From assembly GCF_003182595.1 (NCBI RefSeq), contig NZ_PDNZ01000001.1, positions 372,001-436,000 of the forward strand: DNA of 64,000 bases, in the 5' to 3' direction. This document shows positions 1 through 8,383 of the stretch, piece after piece. The translations under genes were made by a program, and so were the position numbers. Source of the DNA: Prosthecochloris marina (GTDB lineage: Bacteria > Bacteroidota > Chlorobiia > Chlorobiales > Chlorobiaceae). The notes beneath the pieces were generated by a model that searched no databases, was not told the DNA's origin, and worked only from the letters and a program-made list of their open reading frames with translations. Position 1 is the first letter of the stretch; each line of letters opens with the position of its first letter.

Positions 1-316
1 ACACACAGCAAACGCATCGATCGCTTATGAGAACGGTCCGTTCAATATCCGCCTCTCGGGAAACTATCATAGCGACTTCATTGACGCGGAAGAAGGATCG
101 ATCGGTGAAAACAAATGGGAAGACCGATACTATGACAGCTCTTTCACCCTCGATCTCAATGGCGGCTATCGAGTGAGCGACATCGTACAGCTCTACTTCG
201 AGGTCAGTAACCTGACAAATCAGCCGCTGCGCTTCTACCAGGGTGAAAAGCAGTATGTGGCCCAGGAAGAATGGTATGACAGAAGATTCCTGGTTGGCCT
301 CAAGGCTGATTTCTAA
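1..316 (+). CDS. TonB-dependent receptor, C-terminal fragment
   Basis: The frame is open from the window edge to a TAA at 314-316; the start lies outside the window. The roughly 104 visible residues alternate polar and hydrophobic residues as in outer-membrane beta-strands. They contain the late motif YFEVSNLTNQPLRFYQG and end in LVGLKADF, with a terminal aromatic residue as expected for beta-barrel insertion. This is the pattern of the last strands of a TonB-dependent receptor, which imports a bound ligand across the outer membrane. It lies 87 bases upstream of a phytase lipoprotein on the same strand, so the ligand may be phytate or a phosphate compound (inference only). A hairpin terminator follows, so the two genes may be transcribed separately or only partly together. 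Confidence 0.8.
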   Translation, partial: HTANASIAYENGPFNIRLSGNYHSDFIDAEEGSIGENKWEDRYYDSSFTLDLNGGYRVSDIVQLYFEVSNLTNQPLRFYQGEKQYVAQEEWYDRRFLVGLKADF

Positions 317-335
317 GCAAAAGTGTTTTTTCCCG

Positions 336-376
336 AAAAGGGCTGAACTTTCTGACAAGGCTCAGCCCTTTTCTTT
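336..376 (+). terminator. Rho-independent terminator after the TonB receptor gene
   Basis: An 11-bp perfect inverted repeat (AAAAGGGCTGA at 336-346, TCAGCCCTTTT at 362-372) with a 15-base loop ends in a T-rich tract. It sits 20 bases after the receptor stop codon and 28 bases before the phytase start. Confidence 0.75.
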
Positions 377-403
377 CATTAACCGACGAGAGAGGAAACA
401 GCG

Positions 404-1456
404 ATGATGAAGAGAATGGCATTTGTCCTTACACTACTGACGGTATTTGGCGGCATGCTCGTCTCCTGCCAAAGCAACTCCGAACAAATGATCGAACCTT
501 TGGCCGTTACCGATCCTGTTCGCCATGACAGTGAAGACCCCGCTATATGGGTCAACAGGAAAAACCCCGTAGAAAGCCTTGTGCTCGCGACTGACAAGAA
601 CAAAGACGGTGCCTTGTGTGTGTTTGATCTTACAGGCAAGATGATTCAAGAAAAAAACATCACAGGGCTTGCGAGACCGAACAATGTCGATGTCGGCTAC
701 GGCTTCTCTCTGAACGGAAACAGTATCGATATCGCTGTTGTCACTGAACGTCTCGAGAACCGGATACGGATATTCCTTTTACCCGACATGACCCCAATAG
801 ATAACGGAGGCATCCCTGTTTTCGAAGGGGAAGAACAAAACGCTCCGATGGGCATCGCACTCTACAAAAGACCTTCGGACGGAAAAATGTATGCCGTAGT
901 CAGCCGCAAAGAAGGACCGACCGACGGAACATATCTCTGGCAGTACCTTCTCGAAGAGAGTGCCGGCGGATGTATTACCGGTCGAAAAGTAAGGGAATTC
1001 GGAACATGGAGCGGCCATCAGGAAATCGAAGCGGTTGCCGTCGATCATGAACTGGGTTACCTTTATTATTCCGATGAAGGCGTCGGGGTGAGAAAATATC
1101 ATGCCGACCCGGAAGCCCGTGATGCAAACAACGAGCTTGCCTTGTTTGCGACCAGTGGTTTCAAGGAAGATCACGAAGGGATAACTATCTGGAAAACCGA
1201 TGAGGCAAACGGCTACATCGTCGTTTCGGATCAGGCTGCAGGAAAACTGAGGCTTTACCCGAGAAACGGCAAGAGCATAAACAAACCGCATGAGCACGAA
1301 CTCCTCGCTGTTGTCAAAACACAGGCAAAGGAAACCGACGGGATAGACGCTGCCGCCGATCTCGTAACAGCCGACTACCCTTCAGGTATCATTGTGGTTA
1401 TGTCAGACGATAAAACCTATCACTATTACTCCTTGAAAGATATCTTCAATCAATAA
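404..1456 (+). CDS. Beta-propeller 3-phytase, lipoprotein
   Basis: 350 aa. The N-terminus is a lipoprotein signal peptide ending in a lipobox (LVSC at about residues 19-22), so the protein is probably anchored in an outer or periplasmic membrane. The mature part starts with HDSEDPAIWVN, the opening signature of beta-propeller (BPP) phytases. It continues with acidic, glycine-rich blades such as RPNNVDVGYG and DHEGITIW that supply calcium and phosphate ligands in this family. Known activity of the family: calcium-dependent stepwise hydrolysis of phytate (inositol hexakisphosphate). The ATG at 404 follows a purine-rich ribosome site (GAGAGGAAA); a second ATG at 407 is equally possible. The preceding TonB-dependent receptor suggests an uptake-plus-hydrolysis pair. 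Length matches the family. Confidence 0.88.
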   Translation: MMKRMAFVLTLLTVFGGMLVSCQSNSEQMIEPLAVTDPVRHDSEDPAIWVNRKNPVESLVLATDKNKDGALCVFDLTGKMIQEKNITGLARPNNVDVGYGFSLNGNSIDIAVVTERLENRIRIFLLPDMTPIDNGGIPVFEGEEQNAPMGIALYKRPSDGKMYAVVSRKEGPTDGTYLWQYLLEESAGGCITGRKVREFGTWSGHQEIEAVAVDHELGYLYYSDEGVGVRKYHADPEARDANNELALFATSGFKEDHEGITIWKTDEANGYIVVSDQAAGKLRLYPRNGKSINKPHEHELLAVVKTQAKETDGIDAAADLVTADYPSGIIVVMSDDKTYHYYSLKDIFNQ

Positions 1457-1768
1457 ACCATTGTGACAACGATAGGGCTTGCCCTTACTTCACCGCACCA
1501 TATTTTCGGCCGACAAGACCATACTTGTAATCCGCTGTCTGTCCATGCCCTGAAACCGATTCAGAAACTGATGTTTTTTCATGATATTCATGACGACACC
1601 CAGCCAAACACCAGCCGTTAGTCATGATCCTCAACATCTAATGACAGGAATTATAAGTGTTTGCATTTCGAAAAGCTGTTACCTATATTTAACGATCGTT
1701 ACATTCTTTTTCCAAAAGATCATCACTCATCTTCCTCAAAAATGATCAAGAAAAGGAGTCTGTAGATC
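1457..1768. other. Intergenic region, phytase to SQR-like gene
   Basis: About 310 bases without a convincing gene. The only features noted are a 10-bp perfect palindrome AACGATCGTT at 1691-1700 and a clear ribosome-binding site (AAAGGAG, about 1752-1758) for the next gene. The palindrome could be an operator, but nothing else supports that. Confidence 0.4.
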
Positions 1769-2995
1769 ATGTCGAAAAAGATAGTTGTCCTTGGCGCCGG
1801 AACCGGCGGAACGATTATCTCCAACAACCTTAGAAGGCACTTGCCCGAAGAATGGGAAATTACCGTTATTGACCGTGACGACAATCATGTCTATCAGCCG
1901 GGAATGCTTTTTGTTCCGTTTGATCTTCAAAAAACCGGCACGCTGACACGTTCAAGAAAAAGGTACATTCTCCCCGGCATTAATTTCGTCATAGACGAGA
2001 TTACCCATGTCGATACCGATAAAAGAACGGTAAAAACTAAAAACCATAGCTTTCCCTATGACTTTCTGGTAATCTGTACCGGTTGCAAGATTGCACCGGA
2101 AGAAAACGACGGCCTGATGGAGGCGTGGGGAAAAAACGCATTCACCTTTTACTCGATCGAGGGAGCCGATCTTCTGCGGCAGAAGCTCAAGGAATTTGAC
2201 GGCGGGAAACTGGTGCTCGATATAGCGGAAGTTCCGTTCAAATGCCCCGTAGCTCCGATCGAATTCGTTTTCATGGCAGACTGGTACTTCAGAAAAAAAG
2301 GGATCAGAAAGAAAGTTGAGATTGAACTCGTCACCCCGTTGACCGGAGCTTTTACCAAACCCAAAGCTTCGGCTGTTTTTGGGGAATCAGCCAAGGAGAA
2401 AAACATCAAGATAACTCCAATGTTTGAGCTGAACGAGGTCAATGGAAAAGAAAAATACATTGAATCCGTACAGGGTGACCGGATCTCCTATGACACGCTT
2501 GTCATCATTCCAACAACCACCGGCGACGAGGTCATAAGCAATTCAGGACTGGATGATGGAATAGGATTCGTCCCGACTCACCTCAACACCCTTCAGGCAC
2601 TCAAACGCGAACGAGTATATGTGATCGGTGATGCAACGAATGTCCCAACCTCAAAAGCAGGATCGGTCGCTCATTATGAGGCGGATGTTGTTGTTTTCAA
2701 CATCATGGCGGAAATTCACGGGATAAAACCCGAAGAAATCTACGATGGCCATTCAACCTGTTTTATTGTCTACGAAAAAGGAACGTCTTCACTCATTGAC
2801 TTCAACTACAAGATAGAGCCCTTACCTGGCAAATTCCCACTTCCTCATATGGGCCCCTTTTCTCTCCTCAGGGAAACCAAGGCGAATTGGTATGGAAAAC
2901 TCGGCTTTGAATGGCTGTACTGGAACGTACTGCTTGCCGGCAGGCATCTCGGTATGCCCCCCACCTTGGTTATGGCCGGCAAGGAAATAGGCTGA
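1769..2995 (+). CDS. Sulfide:quinone oxidoreductase-like FAD flavoprotein
   Basis: 408 aa. The N-terminal Rossmann motif (VVLGAGTGGT, residues 7-16) binds FAD. A second dinucleotide-fold signature, VYVIGDAT, lies near residues 283-290. Four cysteines are visible: C103 and C106 (VICTGC), C159 (PFKCPVAP) and C331 (STCFIVYE). By position, C159 and C331 match the two redox cysteines shared by SQR and flavocytochrome c sulfide dehydrogenases. The YQPGMLFVPF segment near residue 42 is typical of the SQR branch seen in green sulfur bacteria. Expected role: oxidation of sulfide with transfer of electrons to membrane quinone, as a peripheral membrane protein. I cannot fix the SQR subtype by eye. An NADH dehydrogenase-2-like flavoprotein is the alternative, less likely given the cysteines. 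AAAGGAG precedes the ATG at 1769. Confidence 0.82.
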   Translation: MSKKIVVLGAGTGGTIISNNLRRHLPEEWEITVIDRDDNHVYQPGMLFVPFDLQKTGTLTRSRKRYILPGINFVIDEITHVDTDKRTVKTKNHSFPYDFLVICTGCKIAPEENDGLMEAWGKNAFTFYSIEGADLLRQKLKEFDGGKLVLDIAEVPFKCPVAPIEFVFMADWYFRKKGIRKKVEIELVTPLTGAFTKPKASAVFGESAKEKNIKITPMFELNEVNGKEKYIESVQGDRISYDTLVIIPTTTGDEVISNSGLDDGIGFVPTHLNTLQALKRERVYVIGDATNVPTSKAGSVAHYEADVVVFNIMAEIHGIKPEEIYDGHSTCFIVYEKGTSSLIDFNYKIEPLPGKFPLPHMGPFSLLRETKANWYGKLGFEWLYWNVLLAGRHLGMPPTLVMAGKEIG

Positions 2996-3277
2996 CCATC
3001 AAAAAAAATCGAAACCCGGAACCTCCCGGAACTGAAAAGGCGGGTAACATGTTTTTTTGTTAGCCGTGCAGTATTCTTCATTCCTCAGCGCCCATCTACG
3101 GGCCCCGCTTCACAGGTATTAACCAAACTACCGGTTCAAGCGTCTGTTAGCCCCTTCAAGAGGCGCGCAAGGCTGTTCATGCTGTCATGTAAAAAAGAGA
3201 ATTTGCAAGCCGGAAAGAAATCCGTAAACTTATTGTTCTCTGATAAAGAGTATGAAAATGAATTGTAGTTTTTTGAG

Positions 3278-3481
3278 ATGATAACAATTACCTTGAACGG
3301 CGAACAACGTAACGTCCAGACCGGCTCCAGCGTCGACGATCTATTAGGCATCATCGGTGCCGAAACGCAGCGCGTAGCTGTTGTTGTCAACGAAAACATC
3401 GTATATCCGGAGAAACGCAGTAGCCAGATACTGCAAGAAAATGATCAGGTTGAAGTACTTGCTTTTGTAGAAGGAGGTTGA
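3278..3481 (+). CDS. thiS: Sulfur carrier protein ThiS
   Basis: 67 aa with a ubiquitin-like fold pattern, ending in the diagnostic Gly-Gly (FVEGG), which becomes a C-terminal thiocarboxylate. It donates sulfur to thiazole synthase (ThiG) in thiamine synthesis. First gene of a thiS-thiG-thiH run; thiG begins 27 bases later. No thiF (the ThiS-adenylating enzyme) is in the window, so activation must come from elsewhere. The 280 bases upstream show no TPP riboswitch core that I recognise. The start ATG at 3278 gives the usual family length. Confidence 0.93.
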   Translation: MITITLNGEQRNVQTGSSVDDLLGIIGAETQRVAVVVNENIVYPEKRSSQILQENDQVEVLAFVEGG

Positions 3482-3508
3482 CCAGCCGATTTGTTGAACA
3501 AATAAGTT

Positions 3509-4288
3509 ATGAATGAATTACAGATAGGCACCCATACTTTTTCTTCCCGCCTTATTCTTGGCACAGGAAAATTCGGCAATGTCCAGTCAATGCTCGATGC
3601 GATTCGTGCGGCGGGAACGGAACTGGTCACTGTAGCCCTTCGCCGGTTCAATCGCGAACAGGTTGAACACGATCTTTTTGCTGCGCTTTCAACCATTGAA
3701 GGCCTGACGCTCATGCCGAACACGTCAGGTGCATCGAACGCGCAAGAAGCTGTCAGAGCGGCGCATATTTCCCGGGAACTTTCCGGCAGCCCGTTCATCA
3801 AAGTCGAGATCCATCCCAATCCGCAACACCTGATGCCTGATCCTATAGAAACGTACGAAGCCTCCCGTATTCTTGCTTCGGAAGGTTTTCTGGTTATGCC
3901 TTACATTCCTGCGGATCCTGTACTGGCAAAAAGGCTTGAAGATGCCGGATGCGCATCGGTTATGCCGCTTGGCTCGGCAATCGGCAGCGGACATGGTCTT
4001 GCAACAGCTGAAATGATAAAGCTTATCATCCGTGAAAGCAGCATACCGGTCATTGTCGATGCCGGGTTGCGCTCCCCATCCGAAGCCTGCGCTGCAATGG
4101 AAATGGGATGTGAAGCTGTACTGGTCAACAGTGCAATAGCTGCAGCGGAAAATCCTGCTGAAATGGCATCCGCCTTCAACGATGCTGTCAAAGCCGGGTT
4201 AAAAGCAAGGGATGCAGGGATCATGCCAAAGTCAGGGTCTGCAGTTGCGACAAGTCCGTTAACCTCTTTTCTTGGAAAAACATCATGA
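3509..4288 (+). CDS. thiG: Thiazole synthase ThiG
   Basis: 259 aa (beta/alpha)8 enzyme. It condenses 1-deoxyxylulose 5-phosphate, dehydroglycine and ThiS-thiocarboxylate sulfur into the thiazole phosphate moiety of thiamine. The N-terminal [12 protein letters not shown] block is characteristic. The Schiff-base lysine is expected at K98 in FIKVEIHP, followed by [11 protein letters not shown]. Phosphate-binding loops [13 protein letters not shown] and [13 protein letters not shown] are present. Its last four bases overlap the start of thiH (ATGA), indicating translational coupling. Length is normal. Confidence 0.95.
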   Translation: MNELQIGTHTFSSRLILGTGKFGNVQSMLDAIRAAGTELVTVALRRFNREQVEHDLFAALSTIEGLTLMPNTSGASNAQEAVRAAHISRELSGSPFIKVEIHPNPQHLMPDPIETYEASRILASEGFLVMPYIPADPVLAKRLEDAGCASVMPLGSAIGSGHGLATAEMIKLIIRESSIPVIVDAGLRSPSEACAAMEMGCEAVLVNSAIAAAENPAEMASAFNDAVKAGLKARDAGIMPKSGSAVATSPLTSFLGKTS

Positions 4289-5340
4289 ACGGACTCCCAA
4301 ATTGGCTAACTGATGAAAAAGGGTCTGCTGACATAGCACCCCTGCTCGCTCCGGATTCCCCTGTTTCACTTGAATCCCTTGCTGCCGAGGCAAAGGCGAT
4401 AACCCTTCGTCGTTTCGGGCGTACCATGTCACTTTATGCGCCGCTTTACCTTTCGAACTATTGCTCAAGCGGCTGTGTTTACTGTGGCTATGCTTCAGAC
4501 CGAAAAACACTGCGCAGACGCCTTGATTTCCAGGAAGTTGAACGTGAGCTGGAGTGTATGAAAACCATGGGCATCAACGACGTCCTGCTTCTTACCGGCG
4601 AACGAACCAGTGATGCAAGCTTTGATTACCTGAGGCGTTGCGTCGACATCGCAGCCACCTTGATGCCAAAAATCTCGGTAGAAGCGTTTCCAATGGACAT
4701 CAATGAATACCGTGCACTTGCAGACTCCGGCTGTACCGGTATCACTATCTACCAAGAAACCTATGACCCCGATCAGTACAATATGCTTCACCGCTGGGGT
4801 CCGAAGAAAAACTTTCTCGACCGCCTGGAAACGCCAGAACGCGCACTTCAGGCAGGCATAAAAACTGTCGGAGTCGGAGCACTGCTCGGTCTTTATCAAC
4901 CTGAAAAAGAAGCATTGAAACTGTTACGCCACGTTCGCCATCTTTGCAAAACCTACTGGAAAGCTGGCCTATCAGTTTCATTCCCACGTATGCGTCCACA
5001 AACCGGCGGCTATCAGCCACCATTTCCGGTAACCGACAGCTTTCTTGCAAGAATGATTTTCGCTTTCCGCATCGGTCTGCCCGATGTCGAACTGGCACTT
5101 TCAACCCGTGAGAGCCCTCGGTTTCGTGATGGTATGGCCGGGCTTGCCATCACCCGCATGAGTATTGCGAGCAGGACTACAGTTGGCGGATACATCGAAC
5201 AAAACAACGACGAAAAAGGTCAGTTTGAAGTGCATGACGACCGTAATGTGGAGGAGTTCTGTTTTGCGCTCCAGGAAAAAAATATCGAGCCCGTCTTTAA
5301 AAACTGGGAACCTGTCTACAACGGCCCCTGTAGCGAATAG
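4285..5340 (+). CDS. thiH: 2-iminoacetate synthase ThiH (tyrosine lyase)
   Basis: 351 aa radical-SAM enzyme. The 4Fe-4S motif CX3CX2C is C60, C64 and C67 ([12 protein letters not shown]). The family cleaves tyrosine with SAM to give dehydroglycine and p-cresol; the dehydroglycine feeds ThiG. Use of ThiH rather than the oxygen-dependent glycine oxidase ThiO fits an anaerobe. Supporting blocks are [31 protein letters not shown] and [12 protein letters not shown]. It overlaps thiG by 4 bases, and its 3' end overlaps the convergent CPBP gene by about 25 bases. Slightly shorter than the E. coli enzyme at the N-terminus. Confidence 0.94.
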   Translation: MNGLPNWLTDEKGSADIAPLLAPDSPVSLESLAAEAKAITLRRFGRTMSLYAPLYLSNYCSSGCVYCGYASDRKTLRRRLDFQEVERELECMKTMGINDVLLLTGERTSDASFDYLRRCVDIAATLMPKISVEAFPMDINEYRALADSGCTGITIYQETYDPDQYNMLHRWGPKKNFLDRLETPERALQAGIKTVGVGALLGLYQPEKEALKLLRHVRHLCKTYWKAGLSVSFPRMRPQTGGYQPPFPVTDSFLARMIFAFRIGLPDVELALSTRESPRFRDGMAGLAITRMSIASRTTVGGYIEQNNDEKGQFEVHDDRNVEEFCFALQEKNIEPVFKNWEPVYNGPCSE

Positions 5341-6251
5341 AAACTTAAAAGCCTTTCATCAGGAGGATCGGAAACCGGCAAGCGCCGTGTTACCAGAAGA
5401 ATCAGAATCCATAGAACCGGCAATATCCAGCCGGTCCAGCCTGTTATGCCAGCATGAGCAGTATCGAAGGTTGTCCCGGCTTTTGAAAAAAGATACATGA
5501 CTCCGGCAGAGCCATTCAAGGCACCATGAGCGATGACCGCTGGCCATATGCTCCCTGTTGCAAGCCGGGTCCACCCAAAAAGGACGCCAAAAATAACGCA
5601 TAATATCATCATAAAGAAGACCCCGTAAACCGGATGCTGAGGATAGTTGTATCCCAACAACACCACGGGGGAATGCCAAAGCCCCCACACGATCCCACTG
5701 ATCAATAAAGCCGGCCATTGCCCCAGTGGCAAAAGCCTCGGCAAAAGATAGCCTCTCCACCCTATCTCCTCTCCAAAAACAAAAACAGCATTGAGCACGG
5801 GAGAGAGAAAAATGCTGAAAAGCTGCCCAAAAACCAGAAGCCTGACAGGAACCGTATCGGGATCAACCCCTCCCTTTCCAGAAGCCAAAAGCTCCTTAAA
5901 GCCTGAAAAATCCTGAACATCCAACGTATACAATCCAAAAGCAGAACTCATGAACGGAGCGAAAATTGCAAACAAAGGCACAATGAACCAACCGAAAACC
6001 CAGTAGCGCCACCAGCCTTTCGAACCGAGCCCGAGACCCAGGAGTCTTGTTTTTTCCGTTCCACCATTCAACATGTAAACGACAAGCACAGCAAGAGCGG
6101 GAACGGCCATCATGACGAGCAAAACAAGGCCGGTAAAAGGATGCAGGAGTCCTTTCTGACTAATCCACAACGGTAAGCTCACCAGCCAGGCTCCCGAAAA
6201 TGAAAGAAGCAGAAACAATAGCACCCCACGATAGTCAACGACCTTTTTCAT
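5316..6251 (-). CDS. CPBP family intramembrane metalloprotease
   Basis: About 311 aa with seven or eight hydrophobic segments. The three motifs of the CPBP/CAAX protease family are present: EEIGWRGY (EExxxR), WGLWHSPVV (FxxxH type) and AHGALN (HxxxN), which together bind the catalytic metal in the membrane. Bacterial members process unknown substrates or act in bacteriocin immunity. The start is uncertain: the frame runs back to a GTG at 6284, but the ATG at 6251 gives a standard basic N-terminus (MKKVV) before the first membrane segment, so I use it. The C-terminus overlaps the 3' end of thiH on the opposite strand. Expressed alone as far as can be seen. Confidence 0.82.
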   Translation of the reverse strand: MKKVVDYRGVLLFLLLSFSGAWLVSLPLWISQKGLLHPFTGLVLLVMMAVPALAVLVVYMLNGGTEKTRLLGLGLGSKGWWRYWVFGWFIVPLFAIFAPFMSSAFGLYTLDVQDFSGFKELLASGKGGVDPDTVPVRLLVFGQLFSIFLSPVLNAVFVFGEEIGWRGYLLPRLLPLGQWPALLISGIVWGLWHSPVVLLGYNYPQHPVYGVFFMMILCVIFGVLFGWTRLATGSIWPAVIAHGALNGSAGVMYLFSKAGTTFDTAHAGITGWTGWILPVLWILILLVTRRLPVSDPPDERLLSFYSLQGPL

Positions 6252-6570
6252 AGCAAGCTGCAATCGAACATTGGCAAAAAACACATATGCGACAATTTAC
6301 TCTATGTTTACTCTGCAATGGCTTTCAGGTACCAAAAAAGCAGAGCAACAGCTCCTATTCTCGCCTGCAGAATATTGTGTAACGATCTTGAAAAAACGAT
6401 CCCGGCACCTGATCAATAGTTGTACTTTTTTGGAGGTTGTAACCGTCGGAACAGTTCATATGGCCGGGGAAATAAGTAACATAGATATAGTCACTTACAA
6501 TGAATACTGCAATAAAAGAACAAACGGTAAACACCACCCCTGCCCAACCTGACACACCCTGGAAACCAGT
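6252..6570. other. Divergent promoter region, CPBP gene / unknown pair
   Basis: About 320 bases between divergently transcribed genes. A GGAGG at about 6431-6435 is not followed by a start codon at useful distance, and no coding frame looks real. Promoters for both sides must lie here, but no clear -35/-10 pair stands out. Confidence 0.3.
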
Positions 6571-6900
6571 ATGCAAAAGAACGGGACATATGTTCAAAAA
6601 AAGAGATCCATCGCTGTTTCCACAGAAAAAAAAGAGTACACAAAAAAGCAGATAATGCTGGTTTTAGAAGATCTCTTGAACAAGTACATATCGGATACGA
6701 CGTTCCGTCGCTGGAAAAATGCGGTAGGCATTCAGACAAAAGCGAGGTACACGCAATTCGATCTTTTCAGATTGTGGTTCATTGGTGATTATATGAACGA
6801 CGATCGCAGTCTGAACCGTGCAACAAATGCTCTTGAACGTAAGCTTCACAAGCTGAAAGAAAAGCATCTTTCACAACCCAAAAACAAGTGCCATGATTGA
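6571..6900 (+). CDS. Unknown small basic protein, possibly HTH
   Basis: 109 aa, lysine- and arginine-rich. I do not recognise the family. Residues 25-75 (KQIMLVLEDLLNKY, then ISDTTFRRWKNAVG, then FDLFRLWFIGDYM) look like a helical bundle. The ISDTTFRRWKNAVGI stretch resembles the helix-turn-helix of MerR-like or small phage-type regulators, a weak similarity judged by eye. The C-terminus (ATNALERKLHKLKEKHL) is probably a coiled helix. It overlaps the next gene by 8 bases (ATGATTGA), so the two are translationally coupled. The start is the first ATG; M29 is an alternative. Confidence 0.6.
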   Translation: MQKNGTYVQKKRSIAVSTEKKEYTKKQIMLVLEDLLNKYISDTTFRRWKNAVGIQTKARYTQFDLFRLWFIGDYMNDDRSLNRATNALERKLHKLKEKHLSQPKNKCHD

Positions 6901-7240
6901 CTATGAACTTAAACCGGAAGATTTTGAACAGATGGAACAGGAAGTACATCAAAACGATTCGAATGAACCGAAAAGTAGCACGAACCCGGAAACTGTAAAA
7001 GTTGAGTCCCCTGATGCTGCAGAGATACCTGTTTTGTACACACCTCGCATCATGGATGTCGGAGCTGTCGATAACGTAACTACCCTGAACTGGGACACCC
7101 TCGAAAGAGGCTTCGACATGCTCGAAGACCGGCTGGTAGAACAATTCAGACAGAGAGGAAAAGTTGCCGCTGCAAAAGCAAGAGCCGCCTACAGTAAAGA
7201 GATAGCGGACGGGCTGAAATCAGGAAAACAGGAAGATTGA
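6893..7240 (+). CDS. Unknown acidic protein paired with the preceding gene
   Basis: 115 aa with no family recognised. The first 45 residues are acidic and probably disordered (EDFEQMEQEVHQND, SSTNPE). Then comes a conserved-looking core, YTPRIMDVGAVDN, and a charged amphipathic C-terminal helix (FDMLEDRLVEQFRQRGKVAAAKARAAYSK and onward) that could form a coiled coil. An acidic partner of a basic possible DNA-binding protein, coupled by an 8-base overlap, suggests a two-protein complex (inference). No signal peptide or membrane segment. Confidence 0.6.
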   Translation: MIDYELKPEDFEQMEQEVHQNDSNEPKSSTNPETVKVESPDAAEIPVLYTPRIMDVGAVDNVTTLNWDTLERGFDMLEDRLVEQFRQRGKVAAAKARAAYSKEIADGLKSGKQED

Positions 7241-7291
7241 AGAGAACTTTTCTGAAACAAGAAACAACGCAACCAGCAAACAACAACCTGT

Positions 7292-7930
7292 TCAAGGGAT
7301 TTTTTTGATTTTCCGACCCTTGATCACAACAAACGCACCTGAGCCAAATCCATTCTGAATTACCCCTGGCAATTCTCCGGGAATAAGAGTTTGTCTGATC
7401 TTTACGGTTCTAAAACCCGCTGTTTCAAGATAATCCACAACCTCCTGAACAGAGAAAAACTCGGCGTTGCTATAAAATTTGCTCTCGTTTTTTTTTCGGG
7501 CATACTCTTTGCCAAGCTTGCTTTGTTTATCCACAAAACCAACGATAATGAAACCCGATGGCTTCAGAACCCTAAATGCCTCCTTGAAAGATTTGAGAAC
7601 ATCATCGACAAAACAGATCGTCGTTACCATCAGAACAAAATCAAACCTGCTACCGGAAAAAGGCAATGCCTCCGCCACTCCCCGGCAGACTTCAATACCT
7701 CGATCTATGGCCTTTGAAGCCATCTTATCCGACGGCTCGACACCGACTCTTATTCCAAGAGGTTCTGCAAACTTTCCTGAACCCACCCCAATCTCAACCC
7801 CCTCGGTTGCATTTTCAGGAAGCATCTGGCGTACTGTTTCAAGCTCTGCTTCATAGAAATCAGGGTTATTCTCAAACCAGCTGTCATAAGCATCGCTGTA
7901 CTTTTCAAACTGCTCAATCTTAGGAGACAT
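7292..7930 (-). CDS. Class I SAM-dependent methyltransferase
   Basis: 212 aa. Motif I is VEIGVGSGKFAEPLG (about residues 45-59), motif II is GVEPSDKM, and the post-motif region ALPFSGSRFDFVLM leads into a Methyltransf_11-like core with FRVLKPSGFIIVGFVD as motif III. The substrate cannot be told. It is convergent with the 6571-7240 pair (51 bases between stop codons) and divergent from sulP. The start ATG at 7930 is preceded by a long spacer, with no strong ribosome site seen. Confidence 0.8.
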   Translation of the reverse strand: MSPKIEQFEKYSDAYDSWFENNPDFYEAELETVRQMLPENATEGVEIGVGSGKFAEPLGIRVGVEPSDKMASKAIDRGIEVCRGVAEALPFSGSRFDFVLMVTTICFVDDVLKSFKEAFRVLKPSGFIIVGFVDKQSKLGKEYARKKNESKFYSNAEFFSVQEVVDYLETAGFRTVKIRQTLIPGELPGVIQNGFGSGAFVVIKGRKIKKIP

Positions 7931-8383
7931 GGTACAAAATAGGGAACGTTAGTTATTCAACAACAAAAAGAAAATCACATCAACCATCAATACCTGATGT
8001 AAAACTGTCTCATTTCTCATCGCGCTCGATATCCGGACAAGATTACAAATCCTAACCGATTTCATCAAAGGCATTCACTGTCGATAATCCTTTTTTTGGC
8101 AAAAACAGAATTGACAATCCGATAACACGCACTCCCCTAATGGCAAAGAAAAAAGAAGGCAATAGAAATATTCCTTGCCTGTAAGCCAATGCCATTTCGA
8201 CAAAAGGAAAAAAGAAATCGATCTCATTACCCCGGTTCCAAAAAAACCTCTATATTCCGGTCGTTTTTCAATCACCCTTGCCGATAGGCAAAATCTTCCG
8301 AACCAAATGACATTACCGGCATGCTCTTCTGAACATGCCAGGATTCCTTTTGTCTCACGACTACATATCAGAGAGAGTTTTCA
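7931..8383. other. Divergent intergenic region upstream of sulP
   Basis: About 450 bases without a credible gene. A hairpin (GGCATG at 8318-8323, CATGCC at 8334-8339) lies in the probable sulP leader, about 44 bases before its start. A TTGACA at 8111-8116 could be a -35 box, but no good -10 follows it. Confidence 0.35.

Noticed and set aside
2996..3277. TPP riboswitch upstream of thiS
   Set aside because: The conserved thi-box cores (CTGAGA and the ACCTGATCTGG-type element) are not present.
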